This document shows, in pieces, positions 39,306-48,697 of a stretch of 64,000 nucleotides of DNA. This DNA is from Nonomuraea typhae. Lineage in GTDB: Bacteria > Actinomycetota > Actinomycetes > Streptosporangiales > Streptosporangiaceae. Within the stretch, counting starts at the first letter, position 1; each line of letters opens with the position of its first letter. Both the position numbers and the translations under genes were made by a program. Where the stretch lies: contig NZ_VRLV01000010.1 in NCBI RefSeq assembly GCF_009760925.1, forward strand, positions 248,001 through 312,000. The letters run 5' to 3'. A model generated the notes under the pieces. That model made no database searches. It worked only from the letters and a program-made list of their open reading frames with translations, and was not told the origin of the DNA.

Positions 39306-42173
39306 GTGGCGCCCATGGCGGCCGATCAATCGACCACGAATGATGCCAGCGCCGCGCAAGGCGAGGGTGACGCCTTCTCGGATCATTTGCGGGTGGGGTT
39401 GCTGGGGCCGGTTCTGGCCTGGCGGGACGGTAGCGAGATCAGCCTGGGCGCGGCCAAGCAACGGGCGCTCATCTCGGCGCTGGCGTTGAACGCCGACAAG
39501 AGTCTCAGCCATCCCTGGCTGATCGAGGCATTGTGGGGCGACGACGCTCCCGAGACGGCGGTGCAGAGCCTTTACACCTACGTCTTCGAGTTGCGCAGAC
39601 TGCTGGAGCCGGCCCGCCCCCATCGCTCGGCCAGGCTGCTGGTGTCGGAGAACGCCGGGTACCGGCTGCGGCTGGATCCGGAGCGGGTCGACGCGGTCGC
39701 CTTCCCCCGGCGGGTGGCGCAGGCCCGGCAGCTTCTGGCCGCCGGACGCCACGAGGAGGCGCTGGAGGAGCTGGAGTCGGCGCTGGAGATGTGGCGGGGC
39801 AACGCCCTGACCGGAATTCCCGGCCCATACGCGGAGGCGCAGCGCATCCGTCTGGAGGATGTACGGCTGGCCGCGCTCGAGGAGCGAGCCCAAGTGCTGC
39901 TGGCCACCCGGCGGCACGAGGAGGCGGTCGCGGAGCTGGCCGGCCTGGTCAAGGAGTTCCCGCTGCGGGAGAAGCTGCACAGCCTGCTGATGATGGCCTT
40001 GTACCGGTGCGGGCGTCAGGCGGAGGCGCTGGAGCACTACACCCTGGCGCGGAGCCGTCTGGTGGCGGAACTGGCCGTGGAGCCGGGCAAGGACCTGCGA
40101 GGTCTGCATGAGCGGATCCTGCGCGGCGATCCCGCCCTGGACTTCGCCGCCGACCCCCTGCGGCCGGCCCGCGCGCTGCCAGTCGTGCCTCGGCAGCTTC
40201 CCTCGGACGTGCCGGACTTCATCGGCCGGTCTGCCGCCCTGGCTCGCCTGGAGGAGATGGTCGCCCGCCCATCCCCCGCGCCGGTGGTGATCTCGGGGAT
40301 GGGCGGGGTCGGCAAGACCGTGCTCGCGGTGCATTTCGCCCATCTGGTGGCCGACCGGTTCGCCGACGGTCACCTGTTCGCCGACCTGCACGGCTTCGAC
40401 CCGGCCCGGGAGCCGACTCCGCCTGGAGAAGTGCTGGGCCACTGGCTGTGGGCGCTGGGCGTGTCGCCCGCGCTGATCCCCGACGAGCTGGACGCCAAGG
40501 CCACGTTGTTCCGCAGTCTCGTGGCGGACAAGTCGATGATCATCATCGTGGACAACGCGCGCTCGGCCGGTCAGGTCCGGCCGCTGCTGCCCGGTTCGGC
40601 TTCCTGCCTGACGCTGGTGACCTCCCGGCGGCGTCTGACGGGGCTGATCGCCCGCGAGGGGGCCAGGGACATCGGCCTGGAGGCTTTCGCCCGCGCCGAA
40701 ACCGTGGCGCTGCTCAACGCGGTGGTGGGCGACCGGGTCGCGGCGGAACCCGCTGCGGTGGCCACCATCGTCAAGCTGACGGGCGGGCTGCCGCTGGCGG
40801 TGCGGATCGCCGGAGCGCGGACGGCGCTGGGATCGGCGCGGACGCTGCACGGCGTCGCGGACCGGCTGGCGGCTGACCGCGGCCTGGACGCCTTCTCCTT
40901 GGCTCCCGGCGACGACGCCGCAGACCTGCGCGCGGTGTTCTCCTGGTCCTTCCGGGCGCTGGGGCCGGCCGCCGCCCGCTTGTTCCGCCTGATCGGCCTG
41001 CATCCGGGCCCGCTGCTCACCGCCCCGGTCGCGGCGGCGCTGGCCAGGACCAGCCTGGCCGCGGCTCACCAGGCGCTGGATGCCCTCAGTGAGGCGCACC
41101 TGGTCCAGGAGAGCGGCCCCGGCTGCTTCCGGCTGCACGATCTGATCAGCGCCTACGCGGTTGAGCTGGCCGAGGAGCTGCCGCCGCGGGAGCGGGCGTC
41201 GGTGACCGAGCGGATGCTGCGCCACTACCTGCACACCGCCCACGCGGCGAGCCTGTTGCTGATTCCGCCGGGCGGGGTGTCCCCGCTCGGGCCGCAGTCG
41301 TCGGCCGGACCCTTCGCCTCGCGCGCGGAGGCGCTCGACTGGTTCCGCATCCATCTGCCGAACCTGGCGGCCGCGGTGCCGCTGGCCGCCCGGACCGGGT
41401 ACGACGAGATCGCCTGGCAGCTGCCGCTGGTGGTGTGGGAGTACCTGCTGCTGACGAAGCCGTGGACGGCGTGGCTGCCCGCCTACCGGGTCGCGTTGGA
41501 GGCGGCGACCCGGGTCGGCGACCGGGCGGCCGCCGCCTGGGTGCAGCATGATCTCGCCTTCGCGCACAAATGCCTGCGCCACTTCGGGGAGGCGTACGTC
41601 CTGTTTCAGCAGGCGCACCGCACCCGGCACGAGATCGGCGACCGGTGGGGGCGGGCGTGGAGCCTGATGGGGATGGGGACGGCGCTGTCCAGCATGGGCC
41701 GTCACGCGGAGGCCATCGTCTGCCTGCAGCCCGCTCGCGCCGTGTTCTCGCAGGTGGGTAACACCTATGGCGAGTCCATGACGTTGATCGGGTTGTCGGA
41801 GGCGTGCAGCGCGATGGGCCGCTATGAGGACGCGCTCGCCTTCGCCGTACTCGCGCTGGAGGAGCATGCGCGCCAGGACGGCCAGCTCGGGATGGGGTAC
41901 GCGTTGCACTGCGCCGGTCACGCCTGCCGTCTGCTCGGCCGGGACGGCGAGGCCGTCGGCTACCTGGAGCGGGCGCTGGAGGTCCGGCAGCGAATGGGCG
42001 ACCGGTGGGGACGGGCGCAGACCCTGAAGGTGCTGGGCGAGCTGTTGTGCGATGGCGGCCAGGTGACGATCGGTGTTGATCTGCTCCATCAGGCGCTGCG
42101 CACCTTCAGTCAGGTCAGCGACCCGCTCGCGGAGGACATCTGTGCCTTTCTCGCCGCTTCCGACTACAGGTGA
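39306..42173 (+). CDS. SARP/AfsR-like regulator with NB-ARC and TPR
   Basis: A 955-residue signal-transduction regulator. The N-terminal OmpR-like DNA-binding domain (30-120, VGLLGPVLAWRDG and AKQRALISALAL) is followed by a bacterial transcriptional activation domain (125-275), an NB-ARC ATPase (about 290-560) with P-loop GMGGVGKTV near residue 330, and C-terminal TPR repeats (about 720-940, with two DRWGRAWSL/DRWGRAQTL-type units). Such proteins switch on secondary-metabolite or exporter genes. The GTG at 39306 has GAGG 13 bases upstream; ATG at 39315 is an alternative. An MFS exporter lies 162 bases downstream and is the nearest candidate target. Confidence 0.92.
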   Translation: MAPMAADQSTTNDASAAQGEGDAFSDHLRVGLLGPVLAWRDGSEISLGAAKQRALISALALNADKSLSHPWLIEALWGDDAPETAVQSLYTYVFELRRLLEPARPHRSARLLVSENAGYRLRLDPERVDAVAFPRRVAQARQLLAAGRHEEALEELESALEMWRGNALTGIPGPYAEAQRIRLEDVRLAALEERAQVLLATRRHEEAVAELAGLVKEFPLREKLHSLLMMALYRCGRQAEALEHYTLARSRLVAELAVEPGKDLRGLHERILRGDPALDFAADPLRPARALPVVPRQLPSDVPDFIGRSAALARLEEMVARPSPAPVVISGMGGVGKTVLAVHFAHLVADRFADGHLFADLHGFDPAREPTPPGEVLGHWLWALGVSPALIPDELDAKATLFRSLVADKSMIIIVDNARSAGQVRPLLPGSASCLTLVTSRRRLTGLIAREGARDIGLEAFARAETVALLNAVVGDRVAAEPAAVATIVKLTGGLPLAVRIAGARTALGSARTLHGVADRLAADRGLDAFSLAPGDDAADLRAVFSWSFRALGPAAARLFRLIGLHPGPLLTAPVAAALARTSLAAAHQALDALSEAHLVQESGPGCFRLHDLISAYAVELAEELPPRERASVTERMLRHYLHTAHAASLLLIPPGGVSPLGPQSSAGPFASRAEALDWFRIHLPNLAAAVPLAARTGYDEIAWQLPLVVWEYLLLTKPWTAWLPAYRVALEAATRVGDRAAAAWVQHDLAFAHKCLRHFGEAYVLFQQAHRTRHEIGDRWGRAWSLMGMGTALSSMGRHAEAIVCLQPARAVFSQVGNTYGESMTLIGLSEACSAMGRYEDALAFAVLALEEHARQDGQLGMGYALHCAGHACRLLGRDGEAVGYLERALEVRQRMGDRWGRAQTLKVLGELLCDGGQVTIGVDLLHQALRTFSQVSDPLAEDICAFLAASDYR

Positions 42174-42217
42174 GCACACGATCACGGTCGACGGCACCGG
42201 TACGGCTCACGCGCGTC

Positions 42218-42242
42218 GCCGGCGGGATACGTGTCCGCCGGC
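42218..42242. terminator. GC-rich hairpin after the SARP gene
   Basis: GCCGGCGG (42218-42225) pairs perfectly with CCGCCGGC (42235-42242) over a 9-base loop, 45 bases after the SARP stop and 94 bases before the MFS start. There is no U-tract. It could be a terminator or attenuator. Confidence 0.4.
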
Positions 42243-42335
42243 CCGCATAAGGAAGACAGTTCTGCGGTACCACCTCCCCGCACGTTCCCTGAACCTGGCA
42301 ACGCAGTGGTAGCCGTATGCCGACAAGGAGTTCCG

Positions 42336-43736
42336 ATGACCGTTTCAGGGCGGGTCCCCTCTCCCTCCCGGCTGTTACCGACGCTGATCCTCGCCGTCGT
42401 CGCCTTCCAAGTCACCCTCACCATGGTCACGCCCGCCCTTCCGGCGATAGGTGCCGGACTCGGCGCCGATCCCGGCGCGCTCGGCCGTGCCCAGGCGCTG
42501 TATGCGATCGCCGGTGCCGTCGCCACCGTGGCGCTGCCGCTGTCGGACCGGTTCGGCCGCCGCAGCGCGCTGCTGCTCGCGCTGGCCACCGGCGCGGCCG
42601 GGTCGTTGCTGAGCGCCCTGGCCTCGGAGCCGGGCTTGTTCACCGCCGGACGCGTCCTGCAGGGCATCGGCGTCATCGCGCTGCCGCTCGCCACGCTGGT
42701 GATCCACCGGCACGTGCCCGAGCAGCGCTTCGGCCGGGCACTGGGCTGGCTCGGCATGGTCAGCCTCGGCGTCAGCGGCGCCGACACCCTGCTGGCCGGG
42801 TGGCTGGCCGACACCTACGGCCACCGCGTCCTGTTCTGGATCATGCTCGCGGTCCAGATCGTGGCCGCCGTTGCCGTTGCCTGGGTGCTGCCCGCCGAAA
42901 CCCTCGATCGCACCGTCCGCCCTGACGCCATCGGCATGACCGTTCTCGCGCTCGGTGTGGCGTCGCTGCTGACCGGCATCTCCTTCAGCCAGTCGAGCGG
43001 CTGGACCTCCCCGCTCGTCCTCGGCGCCTTCCTGATCGGGCTGCTGCTTCTGGCGGTGTTCCCGGCGGTGGAGCGGCGTGTGGAGCGACGCGGACGGCAC
43101 CCCCTCATCCGCCTGCGGCACCTGCGCTCCCGCAGCACCTGGCCGCTGCTGCTGGTGCCCGTCTTCGGCATGGGCGCGCTGGCCGGACTCGCCTACTTCA
43201 TCGTCCCTCTGTATGCCCAGCACCCCCGCGGCCTGGGTCTGTCGGCGCTGGAATACGCGCTGTTCATCGGGGTTCCGGCGGCTGTGCTGGTGGTGCCGTG
43301 CGCGCCGCTGGCGGGGATGCTCGCCCCGCGCATCGGCTGGACGCGGGTGCTCGTGCTCGGTGTGGCCGTCATGACCGTCGCAGCCATCGCACTCACCGCC
43401 ACGCTCCCGATCCTGATCGCTGTGATCGTCTTCGCCGCCCCGCTCGGCGCGTGCTTCTTCGGCGTCACCGGAACCGCCGCCAACGGCCTGTCCGTCCTGC
43501 TGTCCCCACAGGAGAATCCGGCGTTCCTTCCCGGCATGCTGCAATGCTCCATAGCCGTCGGCGGCGCGGTCGGCTTCTCCGTCGCCGCCTCCGTCCTGAC
43601 CGGGCTGGGCACGGGCCAGGTCGCGTTCACCGTCGCCGCCGGAGTGCTGGCGGGAATGGCGGCGCTGGCGGTGATCGCCGCGACGCTCGTGCCGAGCCCC
43701 GAAACGGCTCCGTCGCAAGCCGCGCCGGCCCGTTGA
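42336..43736 (+). CDS. MFS drug/metabolite exporter
   Basis: A 466-residue integral membrane protein of the drug:H+ antiporter type. Motif A-like DRFGRRSALLLAL after helix 2, motif C-like GWLGMVSLGVSGADTLLAGW in helix 5 and about 12-14 hydrophobic segments fit EmrB/QacA-like exporters, although the motifs are loose. The ATG at 42336 has AAGGAG eight bases upstream; a longer in-frame reading begins in low-quality sequence. Its position after a SARP regulator suggests export of a regulated compound. The substrate is unknown. Confidence 0.88.
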   Translation: MTVSGRVPSPSRLLPTLILAVVAFQVTLTMVTPALPAIGAGLGADPGALGRAQALYAIAGAVATVALPLSDRFGRRSALLLALATGAAGSLLSALASEPGLFTAGRVLQGIGVIALPLATLVIHRHVPEQRFGRALGWLGMVSLGVSGADTLLAGWLADTYGHRVLFWIMLAVQIVAAVAVAWVLPAETLDRTVRPDAIGMTVLALGVASLLTGISFSQSSGWTSPLVLGAFLIGLLLLAVFPAVERRVERRGRHPLIRLRHLRSRSTWPLLLVPVFGMGALAGLAYFIVPLYAQHPRGLGLSALEYALFIGVPAAVLVVPCAPLAGMLAPRIGWTRVLVLGVAVMTVAAIALTATLPILIAVIVFAAPLGACFFGVTGTAANGLSVLLSPQENPAFLPGMLQCSIAVGGAVGFSVAASVLTGLGTGQVAFTVAAGVLAGMAALAVIAATLVPSPETAPSQAAPAR

Positions 43737-43753
43737 ACACGTGATGCCGGCGT

Positions 43754-44683
43754 TCAGCCGGTGCCGCGGGGTGTGATGCGGATGGTCACCGTGCGGTTGC
43801 GGGTGTCGTCGCGATAAGGCCCTTCGCGCTGGTCGCCTGTGGCCAGGGTGAAGGCGGTCAACGGCAGGTGGCCGGCGGCGGCGAGCGCCTGGGCGACCGC
43901 TTGGGCCCGGGCGAGCGCCACGGCCGAGCCGCCTTTGGCGGGCCCTCCGGGTACGGCTACCGCATGGCCGATCACGGTGATCGCCATGCCACGCCCGGGC
44001 AGGCGTTCGCCGATCCGGCCGAGCAGTGCGCGACGGCTGGGGATGGGCCGGGTGCCGTCTGGGAGGAACAGCCCGTTCGTGAAGGTCACGCGCAGGCTGC
44101 CGCCGTCTCGGCGGACCCGGACGCCCGGTATGGTCAGCCGGCGCTTCGCCCGGTCGAGGGCCTTCGCGCGCCGCTCGTCACGGGCCACGCGGATCCACCG
44201 CTCCGGCGCGTCCGGTACGGTCACCTGCCGCGACGGAGGGGACGCCGGTGCGCGCGCGTCGGCGGGGACGGACGGGCCGGAGGCGTTGCCGATCGCGATC
44301 AGGACGCCTGCCGCCAGCACGGCGACCGCTGACACCCCGGCCAGGGCGCTCCGTGCCGGACGCCAGGGCGCGAGCGCGGCTCGCCGTCCGGCGGTGATGT
44401 CGGCGATGGTGCGCCGCCCCGCAGCGGCAGCGCCCCCGAAGACGCCGGAGGCGCCGGCCTGAAGGCGGGACCAGCACGCGTCCGCTTCGGTGAACTCGCC
44501 GCGCTGAGCGTGGACGCGGGCGAGCAGGTCCAGCGCCGCCGCGTCCGCCTCGCCGGCGACGTCGAGCTCGCGCAGCAGCCGCAACGCCTCGTCCAGGTCG
44601 CCCGATCGCGCGCTGGCGCGGGCCCAGTCGAGGGTGATTTCCGTCCGTACGGCCCGCAGCGCGTCGGGTCTGGTGGTGTTCAC
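43754..44683 (-). CDS. TPR-membrane-OmpA-like domain protein
   Basis: A 309-residue protein. Residues 1-85 contain two TPR-like helix pairs (WARASARSGDLDEALRLLRE and ARVHAQRGEFTEADACW), residues about 112-135 form one transmembrane helix, and the C-terminal part (about 190-305) is an OmpA/MotB-like domain (ITVIGHAVAVPGG, ALARAQAVAQALAAAG, RNRTVTI), which in other proteins binds peptidoglycan. It is the last gene of a seven-gene operon; its GTG overlaps the Hsp70 stop. It may anchor the chaperone system to the envelope. Confidence 0.8.
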   Translation of the reverse strand: MNTTRPDALRAVRTEITLDWARASARSGDLDEALRLLRELDVAGEADAAALDLLARVHAQRGEFTEADACWSRLQAGASGVFGGAAAAGRRTIADITAGRRAALAPWRPARSALAGVSAVAVLAAGVLIAIGNASGPSVPADARAPASPPSRQVTVPDAPERWIRVARDERRAKALDRAKRRLTIPGVRVRRDGGSLRVTFTNGLFLPDGTRPIPSRRALLGRIGERLPGRGMAITVIGHAVAVPGGPAKGGSAVALARAQAVAQALAAAGHLPLTAFTLATGDQREGPYRDDTRNRTVTIRITPRGTG

Positions 44684-47157
44684 GATTTCTGCACTCCGAG
44701 AACGGGGTTTTCCCGGGCATCCGGCGGCAGCAAGCGGAAGAGCCGCTCGTTGACGCCGCCCAAGGCGGCCAGGTCGCCGGCCGCCATGGCCTTCTCACCC
44801 TCGTGGATCAGGGCGTCCGCCTTGGCGGCGGATCGCATGGCGGCGCGTTCCTGCCGCAGGTAGCAGAAGAGCTTGACCGGCCAGTCCTGGCCCCGCCGTT
44901 CCAGATCGATGATGAGCGCCCCGGTGCGGTCGATCAGCTTGCGGATGGCGGCCGGATCCTCGGCGTCGATCGCGTCGTCCGCGCGGCGGCGCAGGTCGGC
45001 TGCCTCCTTGCGAGCCGCCGGACTGCTGGTGCGCTGGAGGAGCGTGTCGAGTTCGTCGAGCATCGCCCGCAACTGGTCGATCAGTTCGGGCAGGATCAGC
45101 ACCTCCTCGATGTCGTCCATGTCCGCCTGGAGGTTGCGCAGGCGGTCCTCGGCGACACCGGCGGCGCCGACGTCCACGGAAGCGGCGTTCACCTGCTCGC
45201 GCAGCGTCTCCATGTCCACCTGGGCGAGGGGACGCCTGGCGGATTCCGAACCGCTCGCGTCGACGTCGGCGCGCAGCCTGCCCAGCCGGGATTCGGCTTG
45301 CTGGAGCCGTTCCTCCAGTTCCCGCGCCGAAGGGGTGCCGACGTTGTCGAGGTCGATCTCGGCCTCGAACTGCGTCTGCACCAGCGGCACGTCCGCGACC
45401 ACGGTCACCAGGCTCGACATGTCGACTTCGAACGTCACCTCGACCTCCGTGCCCGCGGGCAGATCGATGTGCACGTCCTGGGGCCGGATCTCCAGCATCC
45501 CCACCTGGCGGTTGCGGTCGCCGCGGCTGCTTTCTCCCTGCACCACGGGGATGCGGATGACGACGTCGGCGTCCTTGCGGTGCAACGCGCCGGAGGTACG
45601 GAACACCTCGCGCACCCGCGCGGGCAGGGTCGCGCCCTTGCGCAGCAGGGGTGCGAAGGCGCGGTCGGCTTGCTGGATGCCCAGGGAATGGGTCAGCGTG
45701 ACGCTCGGCACCTCGACGGGGCGATGCATGATCGTCAGCGTGTCCGGCGCGATCTTCTGGCGGCTTCCCGTGCTGTCCAGCAACTCGATGCCGAACCGCG
45801 ACGTGGTGTCCGGGTCGATGTCGACATCGGTGATGAAGGCTCCCTTGGCGTTCGGCGTCACCCGTGGCGATCGATAGGGCGGCTGCGCCCGCGGGTTGTC
45901 GAACACCAGCGAATAGGCCGTCCAGTCGACCGGCTCGGTGCTGCGCAGCTCCCCGGCGACGGCCGGGCGGGTGGTGGTGACGACGGGCGCGTGGGTGAAG
46001 GAGACGCTGAACGCGCCGGCCGCCGGATCGTGCTCCTTGGGCGGGCGCCGCAGGGTGCCGGCCAGGATGGCGGCGCCGCGGGCGACGACCGTGGTCGGGT
46101 CCACGCTGTAGTCGAGCTCGATGCCCAGGCCGTGCCGCGGGTCGGCGAGCCGTTCGCGCAGACCCGGCATGAGGGTGACGCCGCCGACCAGCACCAGGCG
46201 GTCGATGTCGGCGGGAGTGAGCCCGCCCTCGGCGAGCGCGTTGTGGCAGAGGTTGATGGCCCGGACGTACTGGGGCTCCGCCAGGTCGTCCACCTCGCCG
46301 CGGCTGATGGTGTGCCGGAACGTGCTCTGCCGGCCATCGGCGTCGTTCAGCTCGGCCATGACGAGGGCCGTTTCGGACCTGGAGAGCCGGATCTTGGCCT
46401 TCTCCGCCGCCTGCTTCAACTTGCCGAAGCTGACCCGCCAGGCCGGATTGTCCCGGCGGAAGTCACCGAGCCCGAGCTGGCGGCTCACCTCGGGCGCGAG
46501 CAGCCGCTCCACGATCACCCAGTCGATCAGCTTGCCGCCGAGGTAGGGGTCGCCGGCGTGGTTGAGCACGCGCAGGTCGCCCTCGCGCTTGCTGACGATG
46601 GCGGCGTCGAACGTGCCGCCGCCGAAGTCGAACACCATCCAGTACCCCTGCTGCACCGACTCGTCGAAGCCGTAGGCGACGGCCGCCGCGGTCGGCTCCT
46701 GCACCAGCGGGCAGGCCGTACCCAGGCCGGCGAGCATCGCGGCGTTCTTGGTGGCGTTGTTCTGGTTCAGGGTGAACGCCGCCGGAACCGTGATGACCGC
46801 GGCGTCCGGTTCCGTGCCGTAGACGTGTGCCACGTCGTTGCGCAGCGACTTCAGCACCTCCGCCGACAGCTCCGACGGGCTGAGCGACACCCCGGCGTTG
46901 GCGAAGGTACGGCCGGCGTCGGCCCGGCCCATCTCCAGCTTGAACTCGGCGGCGCAGTCGTCCGGATCGCTCTCCATCCGCTCCCGTGCCGGCCGGCCCA
47001 CCTCGACCGTGCCCCGCTCGGGGATCCACACCGCGGACGGCGTGGTGTCCCAGCCGTCGTTGTTCTTGATGACCGTCGTGCTGCCATCCTCCTCGACGAC
47101 GGCGATGGCGCTGTTCGTGGTCCCGAGGTCGATCCCGAAATCGATGGTGTCACTCAT
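44680..47157 (-). CDS. Hsp70-family chaperone with unusual C-terminus
   Basis: An 825-residue DnaK-like protein, longer than the usual 610-640. The ATPase domain (1-375) is typical, with GIDLGTTNSAIAVVE, DFGGGTFDAAIVS and VLVGGVTLMPGL. The remainder differs from DnaK: a beta-rich region with DVHIDLPAGTEVEVTFEVD follows, then long charged helices (650-825) predicted as coiled coil, including LEERLQQAESRLGRLRADVD. The ATG at 47157 is chosen because the N-terminus matches Hsp70s exactly. It is preceded by its GrpE-like factor. It probably serves a dedicated client and not general folding. Confidence 0.92.
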   Translation of the reverse strand: MSDTIDFGIDLGTTNSAIAVVEEDGSTTVIKNNDGWDTTPSAVWIPERGTVEVGRPARERMESDPDDCAAEFKLEMGRADAGRTFANAGVSLSPSELSAEVLKSLRNDVAHVYGTEPDAAVITVPAAFTLNQNNATKNAAMLAGLGTACPLVQEPTAAAVAYGFDESVQQGYWMVFDFGGGTFDAAIVSKREGDLRVLNHAGDPYLGGKLIDWVIVERLLAPEVSRQLGLGDFRRDNPAWRVSFGKLKQAAEKAKIRLSRSETALVMAELNDADGRQSTFRHTISRGEVDDLAEPQYVRAINLCHNALAEGGLTPADIDRLVLVGGVTLMPGLRERLADPRHGLGIELDYSVDPTTVVARGAAILAGTLRRPPKEHDPAAGAFSVSFTHAPVVTTTRPAVAGELRSTEPVDWTAYSLVFDNPRAQPPYRSPRVTPNAKGAFITDVDIDPDTTSRFGIELLDSTGSRQKIAPDTLTIMHRPVEVPSVTLTHSLGIQQADRAFAPLLRKGATLPARVREVFRTSGALHRKDADVVIRIPVVQGESSRGDRNRQVGMLEIRPQDVHIDLPAGTEVEVTFEVDMSSLVTVVADVPLVQTQFEAEIDLDNVGTPSARELEERLQQAESRLGRLRADVDASGSESARRPLAQVDMETLREQVNAASVDVGAAGVAEDRLRNLQADMDDIEEVLILPELIDQLRAMLDELDTLLQRTSSPAARKEAADLRRRADDAIDAEDPAAIRKLIDRTGALIIDLERRGQDWPVKLFCYLRQERAAMRSAAKADALIHEGEKAMAAGDLAALGGVNERLFRLLPPDARENPVLGVQKS

Positions 47158-47162
47158 GGCTC

Positions 47163-47678
47163 TCACTGACGCTCGGTGGCGGGTGGGTGGGCGGGACGAC
47201 CGACGATCACCTGTCCCATCTGGATGCGCCGGTCGTGAAGGTAGATCGAGGGCCGTACGGTCTCCAGCACGGTCTCGGTCGTCAGCGCCGGATCGTCCTC
47301 GAAGACCAGGACCTCCAGGGAGCGGCCGGGGTGGAAGGCGTCGCCGTCGTGGTCCTGCACGACCAGCCCGGCCTCGGCGAACGCCTCGCCTGAGTTGCGC
47401 AGGTAGCGGCCCGCCTGTTTGGCCTCCTGGGTCGGCCGGCGGCCGTCGGCTCGCGGCTGGGACAGCTTCCGGCGCGCGCTCCACAGGTTCGTCACGGCGT
47501 CCGCGAGCGCCTTCTCGCCAAGGTGGCTCAGCGCGTCGTCGGCGGTGTCCAGCCCGGCGAGCATGCTCTGCAGAGTGGCGCGCCGCCCGCCGTCCCAGCC
47601 GGGCGGGCCGATGCGGAAGGCCCGATGGTGGCGGCGCTGCCGCAGCTCCGCCCGTACCCAGGCCGTCAGCCCGTTCAC
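47163..47678 (-). CDS. GrpE-like nucleotide exchange factor
   Basis: A 171-residue protein whose middle and C-terminal parts follow the GrpE head pattern: MLAGLDTADDALSHLG, GEAFAEAGLVV, DAFHPGRSLEVLVFEDD, and VIVGRPAH. The long N-terminal helix is short. GrpE proteins release ADP from Hsp70, so this should pair with the following Hsp70. The GTG at 47678 overlaps the kinase stop as GTGA. It lies six bases before the Hsp70 start. A short divergent family member, hence moderate certainty. Confidence 0.78.
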   Translation of the reverse strand: MNGLTAWVRAELRQRRHHRAFRIGPPGWDGGRRATLQSMLAGLDTADDALSHLGEKALADAVTNLWSARRKLSQPRADGRRPTQEAKQAGRYLRNSGEAFAEAGLVVQDHDGDAFHPGRSLEVLVFEDDPALTTETVLETVRPSIYLHDRRIQMGQVIVGRPAHPPATERQ

Positions 47679-48697
47679 ATGATCACCCCTCGGTTCCAGA
47701 GTGCGAGTTTGGGCAGATACCGCACGCGCAGCGCGGGATCCAGGTCGATCGCCCCTTGCATGAGCTGGACGGCCTGGGTGAGGTCCGCCTGCCGTACCGC
47801 CAGATCCAGCGCTTCCTCGGCCATCCGCAACGCGCGCGACGACTCCTTGGACGGCTTGTGCCGCCGGCGAAGCTCCTCCGCGAGCACCCGGGCGCTGGCC
47901 GGACGGTTGCCCGGCTCGAGGTCGAGCATGGCCAGCACGATCCGGTCGAGGTCGGCGTCCACCTCGTCGTTGAACCTGCTCGGCGGCTGCAACGGGCGGT
48001 TGAACCGGAGGGCGGAGAACGATGCCATCGGTCCCTGGCCCTCGTAGGGGAAGTGGTTGGTGAGCAGGAGATAGGCGATCGTGCCGACCGACCACACGTC
48101 GCTGGCGCGCGAGTAGCCCTGGCGTTGCACCACCTCCGGCGCCATGAACGCGTAGGTGCCCTGCGCGCTGGCCAGCAGCGAGCCCGGGTCGGCCCGTTTG
48201 GCCAGGCCGAAGTCGCTGATGCAGGTCCGCAGCCGCTTGCCGTCGACGCCGTAGAGCACGTTCGCCAGGGTCAGGTCTCGGTGCAGGATCGGCGGAGACT
48301 GGTCGTGCGCGACCGTGAGCCCGCCCGCGATCTGCTCGATGACGTCCACCGCGAGGTCCACGGGCACGCCGGAGCGGTATCCGGCCAGCAGCCCCTCCAG
48401 GCTGCCGCCCTGGACGTATTCCATCGTGAAGAAGCCGCGCAGGCCGTCCGCGGTCTGAACGGTGTTCGCGTCGAAGACCCGGACGATGTTCGGATGCCCG
48501 AGCGTGGACAGCAGTTGCGCCTCGCCCAGCATCCTGCCCGTCTCCTCCAGCGAGGCGACCCTTTTGAACAGCTTCAGCGCCTGCAGGCCGAAGTACTCGT
48601 GACGGACCCGGTGCACCTCGGCGAACGCGCCCTCCCCGAGCAGCCGATCGATGACGAGCGTGTCGGTGACCCGATCGCCGGGAGACAGCAGCGCCAT
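47675..48697 (-). CDS. Ser/Thr protein kinase with atypical catalytic loop
   Basis: A 340-residue Hanks-type kinase without a transmembrane segment. The Gly-rich loop GEGAFAEVHRV, the Lys in ALKLF, the DFG in SDFGLAK and the APE motif (MAPEVV) are present. The catalytic loop reads HRDLTLAN, so the Lys normally found two residues after the Asp (HRDLKPxN) is Thr. The C-terminal 70 residues are TPR-like helices (MAEEALDLAVRQADLTQAVQ). Its ATG overlaps the PP2C stop as TGATG. It probably signals within the same operon, to the FHA protein. Confidence 0.9.
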   Translation of the reverse strand: MALLSPGDRVTDTLVIDRLLGEGAFAEVHRVRHEYFGLQALKLFKRVASLEETGRMLGEAQLLSTLGHPNIVRVFDANTVQTADGLRGFFTMEYVQGGSLEGLLAGYRSGVPVDLAVDVIEQIAGGLTVAHDQSPPILHRDLTLANVLYGVDGKRLRTCISDFGLAKRADPGSLLASAQGTYAFMAPEVVQRQGYSRASDVWSVGTIAYLLLTNHFPYEGQGPMASFSALRFNRPLQPPSRFNDEVDADLDRIVLAMLDLEPGNRPASARVLAEELRRRHKPSKESSRALRMAEEALDLAVRQADLTQAVQLMQGAIDLDPALRVRYLPKLALWNRGVIM

